64,000 bases of DNA, taken from contig OZ026524.1 in NCBI GenBank assembly GCA_964019695.1, positions 66,614,223 through 66,678,222 of the forward strand, in the 5' to 3' direction. The position numbers and the translations under genes are program-made. The DNA is from Loripinus fragilis (Eukaryota; Mollusca; Bivalvia; Lucinida; Lucinidae). Shown here piece by piece: positions 44,953 through 54,147 of this stretch. Below the pieces are notes generated by a model. It was given only the letters and a program-made list of their open reading frames with translations. It made no database searches and was not told the DNA's origin. How positions within the stretch are numbered: position 1 is the first letter of the stretch; each line of letters begins with the position of its first letter.

Positions 44953-45256
44953 CTAAGATCAGGAATCTATACAATCAAGCACCATACCTGGCCCAGGATA
45001 CCAATGGGAAAGTGACAACTTCACAATTAGACATCACAAACGACAACCAAGAGATCAGCCCTTTCCCAGTAGGTGACCACAAGGCATTTATAAACAGACG
45101 TGAAACAAAGTATAACAAAACAAGACAAAACTAACAAAAATGATCCACAAAAGAAGCATGACCTTGGAAGGGTCAGTAAAAATATTTTAGTGGAGGGCTT
45201 AAACCGGTTTCACGGCGCACCAACCTCATCCTTAGTTCAGATCTGTATCAAGACAA
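44953..45256 (-). mobile_element. Penelope-like tail, 5'-truncated copy
   Basis: AAGATCAGGAATCTATACAA, CACCATACCTGGCCCAGGAT, CTTTCCCAGTAGGTGACCAC, AAGAAGCATGACCTTGGAAG, CCGGTTTCACGGCGCACC and TTCAGATCTGTATCAAGAC follow the tail in minus-strand coding orientation. It directly abuts the next LINE segment. Confidence 0.8.
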
Positions 45257-45261
45257 ACACC

Positions 45262-45620
45262 CATCCGTTTAATCTTCGTCGATTATCTTTTGTAAAGATG
45301 TTTCTTGTTCCTTATGTCATCCATCACCGTTTCTTGATTCTAACTGGTCTATCTGTGAAGACCAACATTATAATGATCACATTCCTATAATCATTGAACA
45401 GAGCACTTTCTCCACTGAGGACCATAATCTAAAGTAGAAATTAAATTATGCCATCTGGAATCTAATCTATTTAATACTCTACACCTAAGGAATCTTCTAG
45501 CGCATACACTTTTGTTTAGGCCTTTTCTTGAAAACTTAAATTTCGAATTACAAATACTTTGGAATACATTAGAACAATGTTTTCCGTTTATGCATGGTTA
45601 TTGAGACAACTGACTCAGAA
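45262..45620 (+). pseudogene. LINE ORF2 endonuclease end and linker start
   Basis: The translation reads SSSIIFCKDVSCSLCHPSPF, then DSNWSICEDQHYNDHIPIII and KLNYAIWNLI. This is the SSIDLT...CHPSLFLDxxWSVxEDxHGSDHFPI region of the LINE endonuclease followed by the linker. It continues from the segment that stops at about 43835. Confidence 0.7.
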
Positions 45621-46004
45621 AATTTAAAATATTGAAGTTTGAGCTGAAAAATTTAAAAAACGAAAATCGCAAATTTCTAATTTTGCAATTTGTCAATATA
45701 TGACATGTATTCCATTTTTGAGATATGAATTATTTTCAAAGGTAAGTCCCTCTGTAATCAATTATTCATAAAATAATAAAAAGTAATCAAACTTCTATCT
45801 CTTACATCTATAAAAGTGTACGGACAATACGCAGACACAAGTAATTTAATAATTCCTGGCAATCACATCGCATAGACTGTGCTCGATTTGGTTTCAGGCT
45901 TATATGGCATTGGTAAACATTTATTCTGCAAGCTTACAGCAGAGCTCTGCCGACGGTACCCATAGTGTGTATTTTTTTAATATTTGAACTAAGAAAAATC
46001 ACAT

Positions 46005-46310
46005 GAAAAAGTAAGAGATGCAACAATCACACACTGCAGACCAACCCACGGCACCGTGAGGAAGAGACACAGAACACTAATAGTCAAATGCCATTTAAAG
46101 GCAATAAAAGTAAATCAACCAGCTCTCTCTTCCCTAAATAAGCGAGATGATTGCAAACCTAGAATCAACACTAAGTAATACACAACAAAACAAGGACGAA
46201 ACATATCCCATTCCCTACAAAACAAAAAGGAAAATTGGGGCAACAATTAACAATGCATCATCAACACCGCATTAGAACACTTAGAAGAAGTCACTGGGGG
46301 ATTAGTTAAT
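46005..46310 (+). repeat. RepA, copy 4
   Basis: GCAACAATCACACACTGCAG, ACCAACCCACGGCACCGTG, GAGGAAGAGACACAGAACAC, AAGTAAATCAACCAGCTCTC and downstream GCAACAATTAACAATGCATC match copies 1-3. Confidence 0.65.
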
Positions 46311-46439
46311 TTTACAGTCAAATATTCGCCATAGATTCTGCTGTAACATGTCAAACAAGAAAAAATGCTAAGCTCGCGTGGTGGCTTCCATACTTACATG
46401 TATCCTAATACGGAAACAATCAAATTTACAAACATACTG

Positions 46440-46590
46440 TGATGAAACAAAGAAAAGGGGTCTGAACTCAAAGTCAGTCAAAGCTGAAGAAAAACCCCAG
46501 TTGAGCCATGGTGGGCCCAACCGAAGATAAACATCAGGCCCTGAGCCACCGATAAAAGTTTTATACCAGGGTCGTCATTTAGTCTGAAGC
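46440..46590 (-). mobile_element. Possible PLE post-RT fragment
   Basis: AACCCCAGTTGAGCCATGG, TGGGCCCAACCGAAGATAA and CATCAGGCCCTGAGCCACC loosely match the region just after the PLE RT stop at 48.57-48.62 kb (AACCCCTGTGGGCCCGAC, CATCAGGTCCCTACCATC). Similarity is limited. Confidence 0.3.
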
Positions 46591-46924
46591 ATGACCCACC
46601 TCATGCATTTCTTATTACAAGTGTTCGGCATGACAAAAGAATTAAAAGTGCCTCATTGAAAAAACAGACTTGAGCCAAACTTTTATTTCTTGTGACTTTC
46701 GATTTTTTCCCTTCCAAATTAAATAAGCTGTATTTTGCATAATACCCACGGTATTGTTCTGAAAATTGCACACATGATGTGAATAATATTGAATTTTTGT
46801 TTAACAACACAATTATGAATGCGTTTAACATAATTAAGCTTTTGTAGTAAATTGTTTACTGTATGCGTTGGACGATTCTCTAAGTATATGCCTCTGGTAA
46901 TGGAGAATGGATACAAGGTGTAAA

Positions 46925-47335
46925 CCTTTCTACTACATTATCCATCTATAGGGAATTAAAACAATCCATCACTATTTCACCTTATTTATCAATTATGCAC
47001 AGCAGAAACCTAAGGAATGCAATTGCAAAATTGCGTCTGTCTTCCCACAACTTATGTATTGAAACAGGTCGTCATAGGAATATAGCTCAAGAAAATAGAA
47101 CATGTGTCTTTTGCAACTTTAACTATTTGGAGGACGAATATCATTTCACATTAATGTCTAGTTTATGTTAATATTAGAAAATAATATATATAGAAATATT
47201 TCTATGACAAGCCAAGCATCTATAAATATATCGCATTGCTTAATTCTACCAAACCAAAAGTTTTGAAAAATTTAGGACTGTATGATATAAAATCCTTCAA
47301 ACTACGAGATAGCCTAGTAAATTAGATTGATTAGT
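46925..47335 (+). pseudogene. LINE ORF2 C-terminus with CCHC-like motif
   Basis: The frame gives SRNLRNAIAKLRLSSHNLCI, ETGRHRNIAQENRTCVFCNF and NYLEDEYHFTL, then breaks up; later pieces in other frames include TKPKVLKNLGLYD and KSFKLRDSL. The order K-L-R-x-S-x-H-x-L-x-x-E-T-G-R-H...C-x-x-C...E-D-E-x-H-F is the conserved C-terminal zinc region of several LINE clades. It is degraded after the EDEYHF block. Confidence 0.75.
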
Positions 47336-47354
47336 TTATCATAATATAGACTTT

Positions 47355-47660
47355 TTTGAGCCGTATCGCACTCGGAATGACAGAACCTCTTTGGATGTTT
47401 GGCCATTCCGAGTATTAAATAGTGAAATAGATCAAATCACCTTTAGCCACATCACACTCGGGAAGGTGAACCCTCTATGGATGATTGGCCATCCCAATTG
47501 TTAAAAACATACGCTGTAAGCAGGTCTCAACATTACTTTTTAGAAAAACAACAAGAACAGAAACAGCAGCAGCCGTACCAACAAGGCGATATTACAGGCA
47601 CCTTTTTCCGCTAGTGCATTCGGAATGGCGAGACCTCTTGAGAGGTTGGGCCATTTGGTT
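47355..47660 (+). repeat. Three copies of a 55-60 bp CACTCGGAATG...GGCCATTCCGAG repeat
   Basis: Copies start near 47362, 47444 and 47608. Each has (C/G)(A/C)C(A/T)(C/T)TCGG(A/G)A, GAACCTCT or GACCTCT, GGATG or GAGAGGTT, and TTGGCCAT. They directly follow the LINE C-terminus and probably belong to its 3' untranslated region. The two ends of the first copy (ACTCGGAATG / CATTCCGAGT) are inverted, so each may fold into a hairpin. Confidence 0.6.
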
Positions 47661-47867
47661 GTTGTGGGGCTTGAAGGCGCGATGGTCCTGTAGGTAAAAT
47701 ACCTTTTTGGCTGCCAATATTTGTTATTAGTTAGCTAAATGCTACTATTTTTTGTCCTTCTACTTGAAAATGTGTTTCACTCTCAGTATATTCCATAAGT
47801 ATCATACCTTCACTTATATATTTTGTTTTGTGACGATGAGCTGTATATGCTTAAGTCTTATAAAGTA

Positions 47868-48565
47868 AGTAAGGTTGCAAAGATCAGGAATCGATACAAT
47901 CAAGTACCACACCTGACCCAGGATACCAATGGGAAAGTGACAAACTCACAGAAGACACCACAAACGAGAGCAAAGAGGTCAGCCCTTTCCCAGCAGGTGA
48001 CCACGAAGCACATATAAACAGACGCGCACAAAACATAGCAAACACAAGACAGAACAAAAACATAAAAGATCCACAAAAGAAGTACCGCCTTGGAACGGTC
48101 AGTAAAATATTTTACTGGAGGGCTTAAACCAGTTTTACGGCGCCAACCTCGCCCTTAATTCTGATGTGGACCAGCACATATTTGGGAAAGTGACAAAACT
48201 CAACAAACACGACAGCCAAGAGGTCAGCCCTTTCCCAGCAGGTGACCACAAGGCTACAAGGAACAGACACAACAGCATAACACACACAGACATGAAGCAT
48301 AACTAACAAAAGGATCCACAAAAGAAGCACCGCCTTGGAACGGTCAGTAAAAATACTTCTACTGGAGGGCTTAAACCGGTTTAACGGCGCCAACCTCACC
48401 CTTAATTCAGATGTGGATCAAGACACATAGATATTTGGTTTGCATGAAAGACCCCTAACTTATCAATGCATCATCTCCTAAAACATATAAATCAAGATAT
48501 AACAAGGAGATAAAGCAAGGATAAGGACTCAACAGTAAATTAAACTGAATACCGGAGCAAAAGAA
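47868..48565 (-). mobile_element. Penelope-like 3' tail, two tandem units, attached to the RT
   Basis: Read on the minus strand from the RT stop, a first tail unit (48425 to about 48176) runs from GTGTCTTGATCCACATCTGA to CTTTCCCA. A second complete unit (about 48175 to 47868) ends GGTACTTGATTGTATCGATT and CCTGATCTTTGC. Tandem tail units are known for Penelope-like elements, which often carry terminal direct repeats. Solitary versions of this unit account for at least eight other fragments in the window. Confidence 0.8.
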
Positions 48566-48643
48566 ATCCAACAGGTAAACCCCTGTGGGCCCGACAAACA
48601 GCCAAAGCATCAGGTCCCTACCATCTCATCAATAGATAAGTCT

Positions 48644-50167
48644 TTAAGTCGGAACCATCATAGAGTCTGAAGTCCGACACACCGGCGTGCAATTAAAGAG
48701 GAAAGCAAAGTTGCCAACTGTGATTGGGTTGACTACCAAGCATGCAGTCTGTTGCAATACATTAATGTTATAGCCAATCTTTTTATAATGGGAAATTATT
48801 TTAATGAACTGCGCTGAAAAATTATTAGAGCCAACAATCCTCTTCAACTTATACACCAAGTCACCATAGAAATCAGGTTCCGAAAGTCCTTGGCGCAAGA
48901 GAGATTTAAGTCCAACTTGGAATTTAGAAATCAAATCAAAGTATCGTCTATAAAATTTTGAAAATGTTTTGCGAAGTTTATGATACCGATAGCCCTGTTT
49001 AAGAAGTTTCTGAGTTAACAATTTATTGCGGGTGTTGAAGTCAGTAACATAGCTAGATGCTCTAGCAAAACGAATGAGTTGAGAGATATAGACTCCATAG
49101 GATGTAGAACGAGGAACATCACCATCTAAAAATGGGAAATTGACAATTTCAAAATCAAAGTCGTCACGTTTATCATAAATTTTGGTAGAAACAATACCAT
49201 TAGAAATTGACAAATGCAAGTCTAAAAATGCGGCTTCGGTATCAGAGGCATTGGCTTTATTAAGTTGGAGCTCTGAAGGGTATATTTGACTAACCATATT
49301 TTCAAAATAAACATTATTAATATTTAAAATATCGTCCAAATATCTGGAAGTAGTGTTAAACGCATCAATAACATCAGCCTGCTTATCATCAGAAAGAGAC
49401 ATCATAAAGTACCTTTCATAACAAAACAGGAATAAATCTGCAACCAGGGGAGCACAATTAGTGCCCATAGGAATCCCAACTACTTGTCTATAGAGCTTGG
49501 TGCCAAATCGAATAAAAATGTTGTCCAACAAATAGGTCAGCGCATCACATACATTTTGACACGACCATGCATGATATTTTTTAGGTTTTTCTGAAGTAAA
49601 AAATGCATTTCTGTCACTACATGCAAGGTAAGGAGAGCCTTCTCTCTGGAAGGTTCTTTCAATAAGATCAATAAGTTTATCTTTAATTAAATTATGAGGT
49701 AAAGTAGTGTAAAGAGTAGAAAAATCATAAGTAGACAAACTGGTCGCATTGAAATCTCTAGCTTTAAGTTTATCTAAAATTTCACCTGAATTTTTAATCG
49801 ACCAAAATGTGTTTTTACCGGATCTCTCATATACTTTTTCACAATATTTGATAACATGTTTTTTAACAGCTGTAAGACATGAGGTTAACAATTTAGAAAG
49901 TTCTGTTGTCGTACAAGAACTAGAATTTGCAATAAATCTTGCTTTATAGGGTTTTTTATGGAGTTTAGGTAACCAGTACAACGTAGGAACTTTGTCTTGA
50001 TTTTCTTTAGCTTTGACACCAAAATGTAGGGCTGTATGACAACCATGCCCATCAACAATCACCCTTTCACTTAAAGAAGGCTGCAGTTTATAGGCATTAG
50101 TGTCAACAAGCTCACGCTTATAAAACTTCCGTTCTGTTCTGATCTGGTAAAATAAAACCAGAAAACT
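48644..50167 (-). CDS. Penelope-like element reverse transcriptase (5'-truncated, open)
   Basis: This is the longest reading frame in the window. It is open from an upstream TGA (50168-50170) to TAA (48644-48646). Counting from the GTG/Ile-Val start at 50062 gives 472 residues; 35 more in-frame residues precede it (FYQIRTERKFYKRELVDTNA) and no good ATG starts it. RT motifs are YWLPKLHKKP (about 29-38), YDFSTLYTTLP with the motif-A Asp (about 112-122), GIPMGTNCAP (about 196-205), catalytic YLDD (241-244) and FLDLHL (279-284). The C-terminus continues to SDSMMVPT with no GIY-YIG endonuclease downstream. The pattern is that of Penelope-like elements; absence of a C-terminal endonuclease would fit a permuted (Naiad-like) or endonuclease-lacking type, which is inference. 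The 5' end is cut at about 50155 where a LINE fragment begins. No stop codon lies within the RT, so the copy is young. Confidence 0.9.
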   Translation of the reverse strand, partial: SFLVLFYQIRTERKFYKRELVDTNAYKLQPSLSERVIVDGHGCHTALHFGVKAKENQDKVPTLYWLPKLHKKPYKARFIANSSSCTTTELSKLLTSCLTAVKKHVIKYCEKVYERSGKNTFWSIKNSGEILDKLKARDFNATSLSTYDFSTLYTTLPHNLIKDKLIDLIERTFQREGSPYLACSDRNAFFTSEKPKKYHAWSCQNVCDALTYLLDNIFIRFGTKLYRQVVGIPMGTNCAPLVADLFLFCYERYFMMSLSDDKQADVIDAFNTTSRYLDDILNINNVYFENMVSQIYPSELQLNKANASDTEAAFLDLHLSISNGIVSTKIYDKRDDFDFEIVNFPFLDGDVPRSTSYGVYISQLIRFARASSYVTDFNTRNKLLTQKLLKQGYRYHKLRKTFSKFYRRYFDLISKFQVGLKSLLRQGLSEPDFYGDLVYKLKRIVGSNNFSAQFIKIISHYKKIGYNINVLQQTACLVVNPITVGNFAFLFNCTPVCRTSDSMMVPT

Positions 50168-50665
50168 TCAAAACATCTTCTGATTCTTTATCTGATTATA
50201 CTTCTTCTCTTATTGAAATATCCAAGGAATGTATTCCTCAATTTTTGACAAACCCCATGGTACTACGACGACTGTAAGGAATCTATTAAACAACGCACAC
50301 AAGCTCTATCTACATTCACAAGATCTCCAAATTCCAACAACTGAAATGACATTTAAGTGTTTCGAGCTAAAGCCCGCAGAACAATTAAAATTTCGAAGCG
50401 TAAGTCATGGAGATCTTACGTTTCAAAAATCAATCATAAAATATCTATTAAAACAGTTTGGGATATGATACGATAAATATCTGGAAAAACTGAATCGCCG
50501 AGTTATACACATTTAAACAGGGTGGGTGCTGACAGTAAAGCATCTTCAAAAACAGACACCGCCGACACTTTAGGAGAAACATTTTTAAACAACTCATCAT
50601 CATGAAATTATTCTTTCCAAAAGATTAAAACAGAACAAGAGAAAGTTAAATTGAATTTTAAATAA
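50157..50665 (+). pseudogene. LINE ORF2 linker fragment (between endonuclease and RT)
   Basis: Frames used in turn give PENFKTSSDSLSDYTSSLIE, ISKECIPQFLTN, PWYYDDCKESIKQRTQALST, then ARRTIKISKRKSWRSYVSKI, KTVWDMIR, ISGK, ADSKASSKTDTADTLGETFL and FQKIKTEQEKVKLNFK. The P-W-Y-x-D-x-C-K-x-x-I-x-x-R and K-S-W-x-x-Y signatures are standard for I/Jockey-type LINE linkers. There are at least two frameshifts and one in-frame stop. It abuts the PLE head to head, and either could have inserted beside the other. Confidence 0.8.
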
Positions 50666-50689
50666 AAAAAACAATGAAGATTATTTTTT

Positions 50690-51040
50690 TTCTTGTTCAT
50701 TTTGAATTGAATATACCGTAAGCAAACATTGGAGAGCCTGATCTGGGTCTGCACTGTATGTCTTGTCCAAAGTCTGATGCTGCGAATATAAAGAAGTACA
50801 TGTATATAGGCGTCATACAGTATGGCGAATACAGTTATCAATTGGAAGACTCAAGTTCAAATTTTATGGGGTTTATGGGAATTTTCTTTCATTTCTTCAT
50901 TTTGAATTGAATTTACCGCAAGCAAACATTGGCGAGACTGATCAGATGTCGAGTTTTGTAGCGTCTCATATGGGTCTGAACTGTGTGTCTTTGTGCAACA
51001 GAAATGATGCTATGCTTAACTTCATATAGGGGTTAAACAG
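50690..51040. repeat. Direct duplication spaced about 200 bp
   Basis: TCATTTTGAATTGAAT(A/T)TACCG, then AAGCAAACATTGG and GGGTCTG, occur at about 50697 and 50894. Related words downstream are GTCTTGTCCAAAGTCTGATG and GTCTTTGTGCAACAGAAATG. The second copy carries an extra 27-29 bases (GATGTCGAGTTTTGTAGC). They look like related short-element remnants. Confidence 0.5.
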
Positions 51041-51053
51041 AAACTACATTAGA

Positions 51054-51291
51054 TGGGCCACGTCACGAGAAAACCTGTCTGCGGGGTGTCCAACAAAGCG
51101 AATTTCAAATCAGTCTCCTTAGCTACAAAGACTAGCTAGGAAACCGAAATTTTACCTGCAGCAAGTTTACATATGATGCCTTCTAAAAAGCGAATCACAA
51201 AGGCGCTGATCAGACTGCGCGGGTGCGCAGGCTGGTCTGCGCCTGTGTTGTTTGCAAACTCCCGAGGACAGGTTTTCTCTCGTCGAGGCCT
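51054..51291. mobile_element. MITE-B, copy 1
   Basis: Ends GGGCCACGTCACGAGAAAAC with CTGTC and GACAGGTTTTCTCTCGTCGA with GGCC form a TIR of about 25 bp. The central hairpin AGGCGCTGATCAGACTGCGC / GCGCAGGCTGGTCTGCGCCT is closely related to the MITE-A core. Non-coding. Confidence 0.8.
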
Positions 51292-51791
51292 ATATGTTGT
51301 ATTCACTTTACACATGGCACCTGCGTGCATTGTCTTCTACTTTTTGCATTAATTAGGTAATATGCTTATTTCACCTGACGAACCGCAGTTGTCTATTTCG
51401 TAATAAAACTGTCTATAATTCTCCTCCCTGTCAAACACCACCGACATCGAGCTGATTATTTCGTACCTGTCATAATGTTGATCCATTGTTCTGCCGAAAC
51501 CAATCACATCTTTTCAAATTAAGCAGGTTCGGATCAGTCGGCTTTTAGGAAACTGGTCAATCTGTATCTACTCTGTTAACTTATGTCGGTACCAAACGGC
51601 CATGAATTGCAATCAACAATGCTGTAATTTATGATGCAGAAATAGACACCGGATTCAAATTTATTCAGCAGTGCGAGAGTATAATATGAAGCTTGATTGA
51701 CAACGAATGAGTGCGCACATTTAGATATACCGCTACACTTAGACGTTACCGTCAGTCAGTAATCAGGCGTTCTCAGCGGATAAAGGATACA

Positions 51792-51867
51792 ATGACGTTG
51801 ACGCCGATTCTACTCCTGGCGTTATGGATTAATATCCAAGTTGCGCACAGTAAATTCTACGATGTCG
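51792..51867 (+). CDS. Candidate first coding exon with signal peptide (partial host gene)
   Basis: From ATG at 51792 the frame reads MTLTPILLLALWINIQVAHS, then KFYDV. It has a short polar start, a hydrophobic core (ILLLALWI) and a plausible signal peptidase site after AHS, as in secreted or membrane proteins entering the ER. A possible splice donor, TCG|GTCAGT, lies at 51867/51868; without splicing the frame ends in TAG 24 bases later. An A+T-rich TATA-like word (GTATAATATG) lies at about 51679, roughly 110 bases upstream. No downstream exon was recognised in the window, the protein family is unknown, and this could be chance. It does not match any repeat copy in the window. Confidence 0.35.
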
Positions 51868-52139
51868 GTCAGTACTTTATTATAAGTTTATAGTTTCAGG
51901 AAGATTTTATATTATCCATTTATTCAACTTTTCACAAAAATATTTTTTTCTGGTGATACGAATAATCACGAAAAACTTTCAATTTAGTGTATAGGTTTAC
52001 CAATATTTTGACGTTTTAATGTTGCGGCGTATCTTCATGAACATTGACAGATATAAGGGTGTTTTGGGTGGTCTTTTTGCTTGCGGTCGTCGTTTTAGCT
52101 GTATCAGTGCGTTGTGCGAGCACTACATTTGGGATATTA

Positions 52140-52290
52140 TACGAATCTATCATGAGTGTTAGGGTAGGATAGAAAAATCCGTCCCGAGGATCGCCGTTTG
52201 GTGGCCCGCTGGTATTTGGATCCTCCTTTGACGTTACGGTTGGACCCCTCTGACAAAACTTTCTGGACCCGCGTATGCTGTTCAGCAGCA
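52140..52290 (-). mobile_element. MITE-D fragment, inverted
   Basis: CGTTTGGTGGCCCGCTGG, ATTTGGATCCTC, GGTTGGACCCCTCTGAC and TTCTGGACCCGCGTATG correspond to the terminal part of MITE-D. Partial. Confidence 0.4.
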
Positions 52291-52464
52291 AAAGGTCAGG
52301 GAAATGTCTACTAATCGCGAAAACTCGATGGAAAAGCTGCTGATAGATTTACCGTTTTCCAATGTTTAAAATTTGAATGTCCATGCCATTCTTGATCAAA
52401 TTTATAGATTGAAGCAATAATGTTGTAGCGCCTATGCACATGTAGTACTTATCACATTGACGTT

Positions 52465-52676
52465 TTCGTGGATCCATAAAATTTCGTAGGGGGGGGGGGG
52501 GGGCGGGGTTCTGTCAACGTTTAGCCGTTTTTAGTCATCAACGTATTTCACAGAGGGATGTGGGTATAATTGCTTCTCAAGGGGTGTCCGTACCAGAATT
52601 TCTAACGAAACCTATTGATTTTACAGGGCGGGGTCCGAACCCCCTGCGTCCCACCCCTCTATGGATCCGCCCATGT
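52465..52676 (+). mobile_element. MITE-D-like copy with poly-G run
   Basis: A G run (about 52490-52503), CTCAAGGGGTGTCCGTACC, AGGGCGGGGTCCGAACCCC and the end TGGATCCGCCCATG match the family termini. The left boundary is unclear. Confidence 0.45.
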
Positions 52677-52690
52677 GCGTAACAACATAA

Positions 52691-52935
52691 TTGAGCCGTG
52701 TCATGTGATTTCCAACAATGTGGCATTTTGACTAGTGAAGACTCAGATGAATATGTGCAGCCTTCTTTTTGAGCTTAGAAACTCCAAATGATGATGTTCG
52801 GTCAGTAGCCTGAGAGTCATAGAATATTCAAGTGACTGGCAAATGCTCTGATCAGACTGCGTATATGCGCAGGCTGGTCTGAGCCTTTGCTGGTCGTACA
52901 TACCACATTGTTGGAAAATCTTATGTCACGGCTCA
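52691..52935. mobile_element. MITE-A, full-length copy
   Basis: Ends TTGAGCCGTGTCATGTGATT / ATCTTATGTCACGGCTCA with the core CTGATCAGACTGCGTATATG / CGCAGGCTGGTCTGAG. All internal words of the family are present. Confidence 0.85.
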
Positions 52936-53089
52936 TATTATTTTATTGATACTAGAGCCATGAGCTACTTTAGGTAGTGTCGCACATAATCAGTGCGAGC
53001 AGTGAGGGCTCTGGAGAAGCTATGCGGATACGCTTGCTAGTCCGGTTCTATTCTACTGTGTGTTGGGTATCAAAATCTTATATACTTAG

Positions 53090-53176
53090 CCTAGTTTGTA
53101 TGCTGAGCGGTGGACTGAACTCCACAACGCCTCTTTGAAAGCTGCAGAATAAGCACGATGACCACTGCGCCACTAT
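53090..53176 (-). mobile_element. tRNA-derived SINE head (second family)
   Basis: On the minus strand an A box TGGCGCAGTGG (53172-53162) fits the consensus exactly, and GAGTTCAGTCC about 50 bases on resembles a B box. The head runs AGTGGCGCAGTGGTCATCG to GTTCAGTCCACCGCTCAGC. The downstream body and target duplications could not be defined, so this may be a SINE fragment or a tRNA pseudogene. Confidence 0.5.
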
Positions 53177-53261
53177 AAGTCGACAAATAGTCACACCGTG
53201 CATGATTCCAGGGGCAAATGTTATCCCTCTGACAAGTTTTTGTTTAGTTGATGGGTAGAAG

Positions 53262-53514
53262 AGAGGATCCAAATACCACTTAAAGCGGGTCACCTTCGGC
53301 CCGCCAGCGAAACGCCATTCGGGCCATCATCGGCCAACCAGCGAAACACCATTTAAATGGCAGACCGATGATGGCCCAACATTGAAAACTGGCTTTAAAA
53401 GCTTTGTGATTTTAAATGGGATCCAGACCAGTTTTGATAAGGAACCCTATAGCCTTGTGATTATCCGGAGTGGGAGTCCGGACCCCCTGCCTACTCCTGG
53501 ATCCGCGCATGATG
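53262..53514 (+). mobile_element. MITE-D, best-preserved copy
   Basis: GAGGATCCAAATACCACTTA, a duplicated CCAGCGAAACGCCATT / CCAGCGAAACACCATT segment, GATGATGGCCCAACATTG, ACTGGCTTTAAAAGC, GGGATCCAGACCAG, GAGTCCGGACCCCCTGCC and the end CTGGATCCGCGCATGATG. Non-coding. Confidence 0.6.
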
Positions 53515-54124
53515 AATTATGCGAATTAAATCACATACTGCTTGTTTCCTTGAGATCCTGTTTAAATTTGATTTCCGCGAACGTACTTAAGGTCACTGCC
53601 CACACCTGGGCGATTTTTTTTTTCGAAAAATAGATTGTTTTCATTTTTTGATATTCTGTAGTACATCATATTATAAGAAAAATAACGCATTTTAAAGAAA
53701 ATTTACCGTCCAATTCAAAAGTTACAGCTCTTCATTATATGGCCTATGTTGGCTTTTTTATGCAGCTTTTTGGAAACTCATTAAGACAAGTAAAATATTC
53801 TGTAACTCAATTTTGTATTTGAAAATCGTTATTTCAAACAAGCATGCGAAGCCATTAATAATTAAGAACTTTTTCTCAAACCATTCTTTTGCAACAATAC
53901 AAGTATTTTTCTTCATATCACGCTTTCAAACCAGCATTCACCGATATTTATGCATTCGTTTTCAGCAATTACTGACAGATAATTCAATATTTAAACATAC
54001 TTTAAAAAAATAAATTTTTCTCAATTTTTTTTAGGAAAGTGATCATTATATGAGATGCATTATGACAGAATTAAAAAAAAATTCACCGTCTAAATAGTGA
54101 GATATTACCAAATAATTATCCCTA

Positions 54125-54147
54125 CCCCCCCCCCCCCCCCCCCCCCC
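54125..54147 (+). repeat. Poly-C run
   Basis: 23 consecutive C. Length is likely to vary between reads and individuals. Confidence 0.95.
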
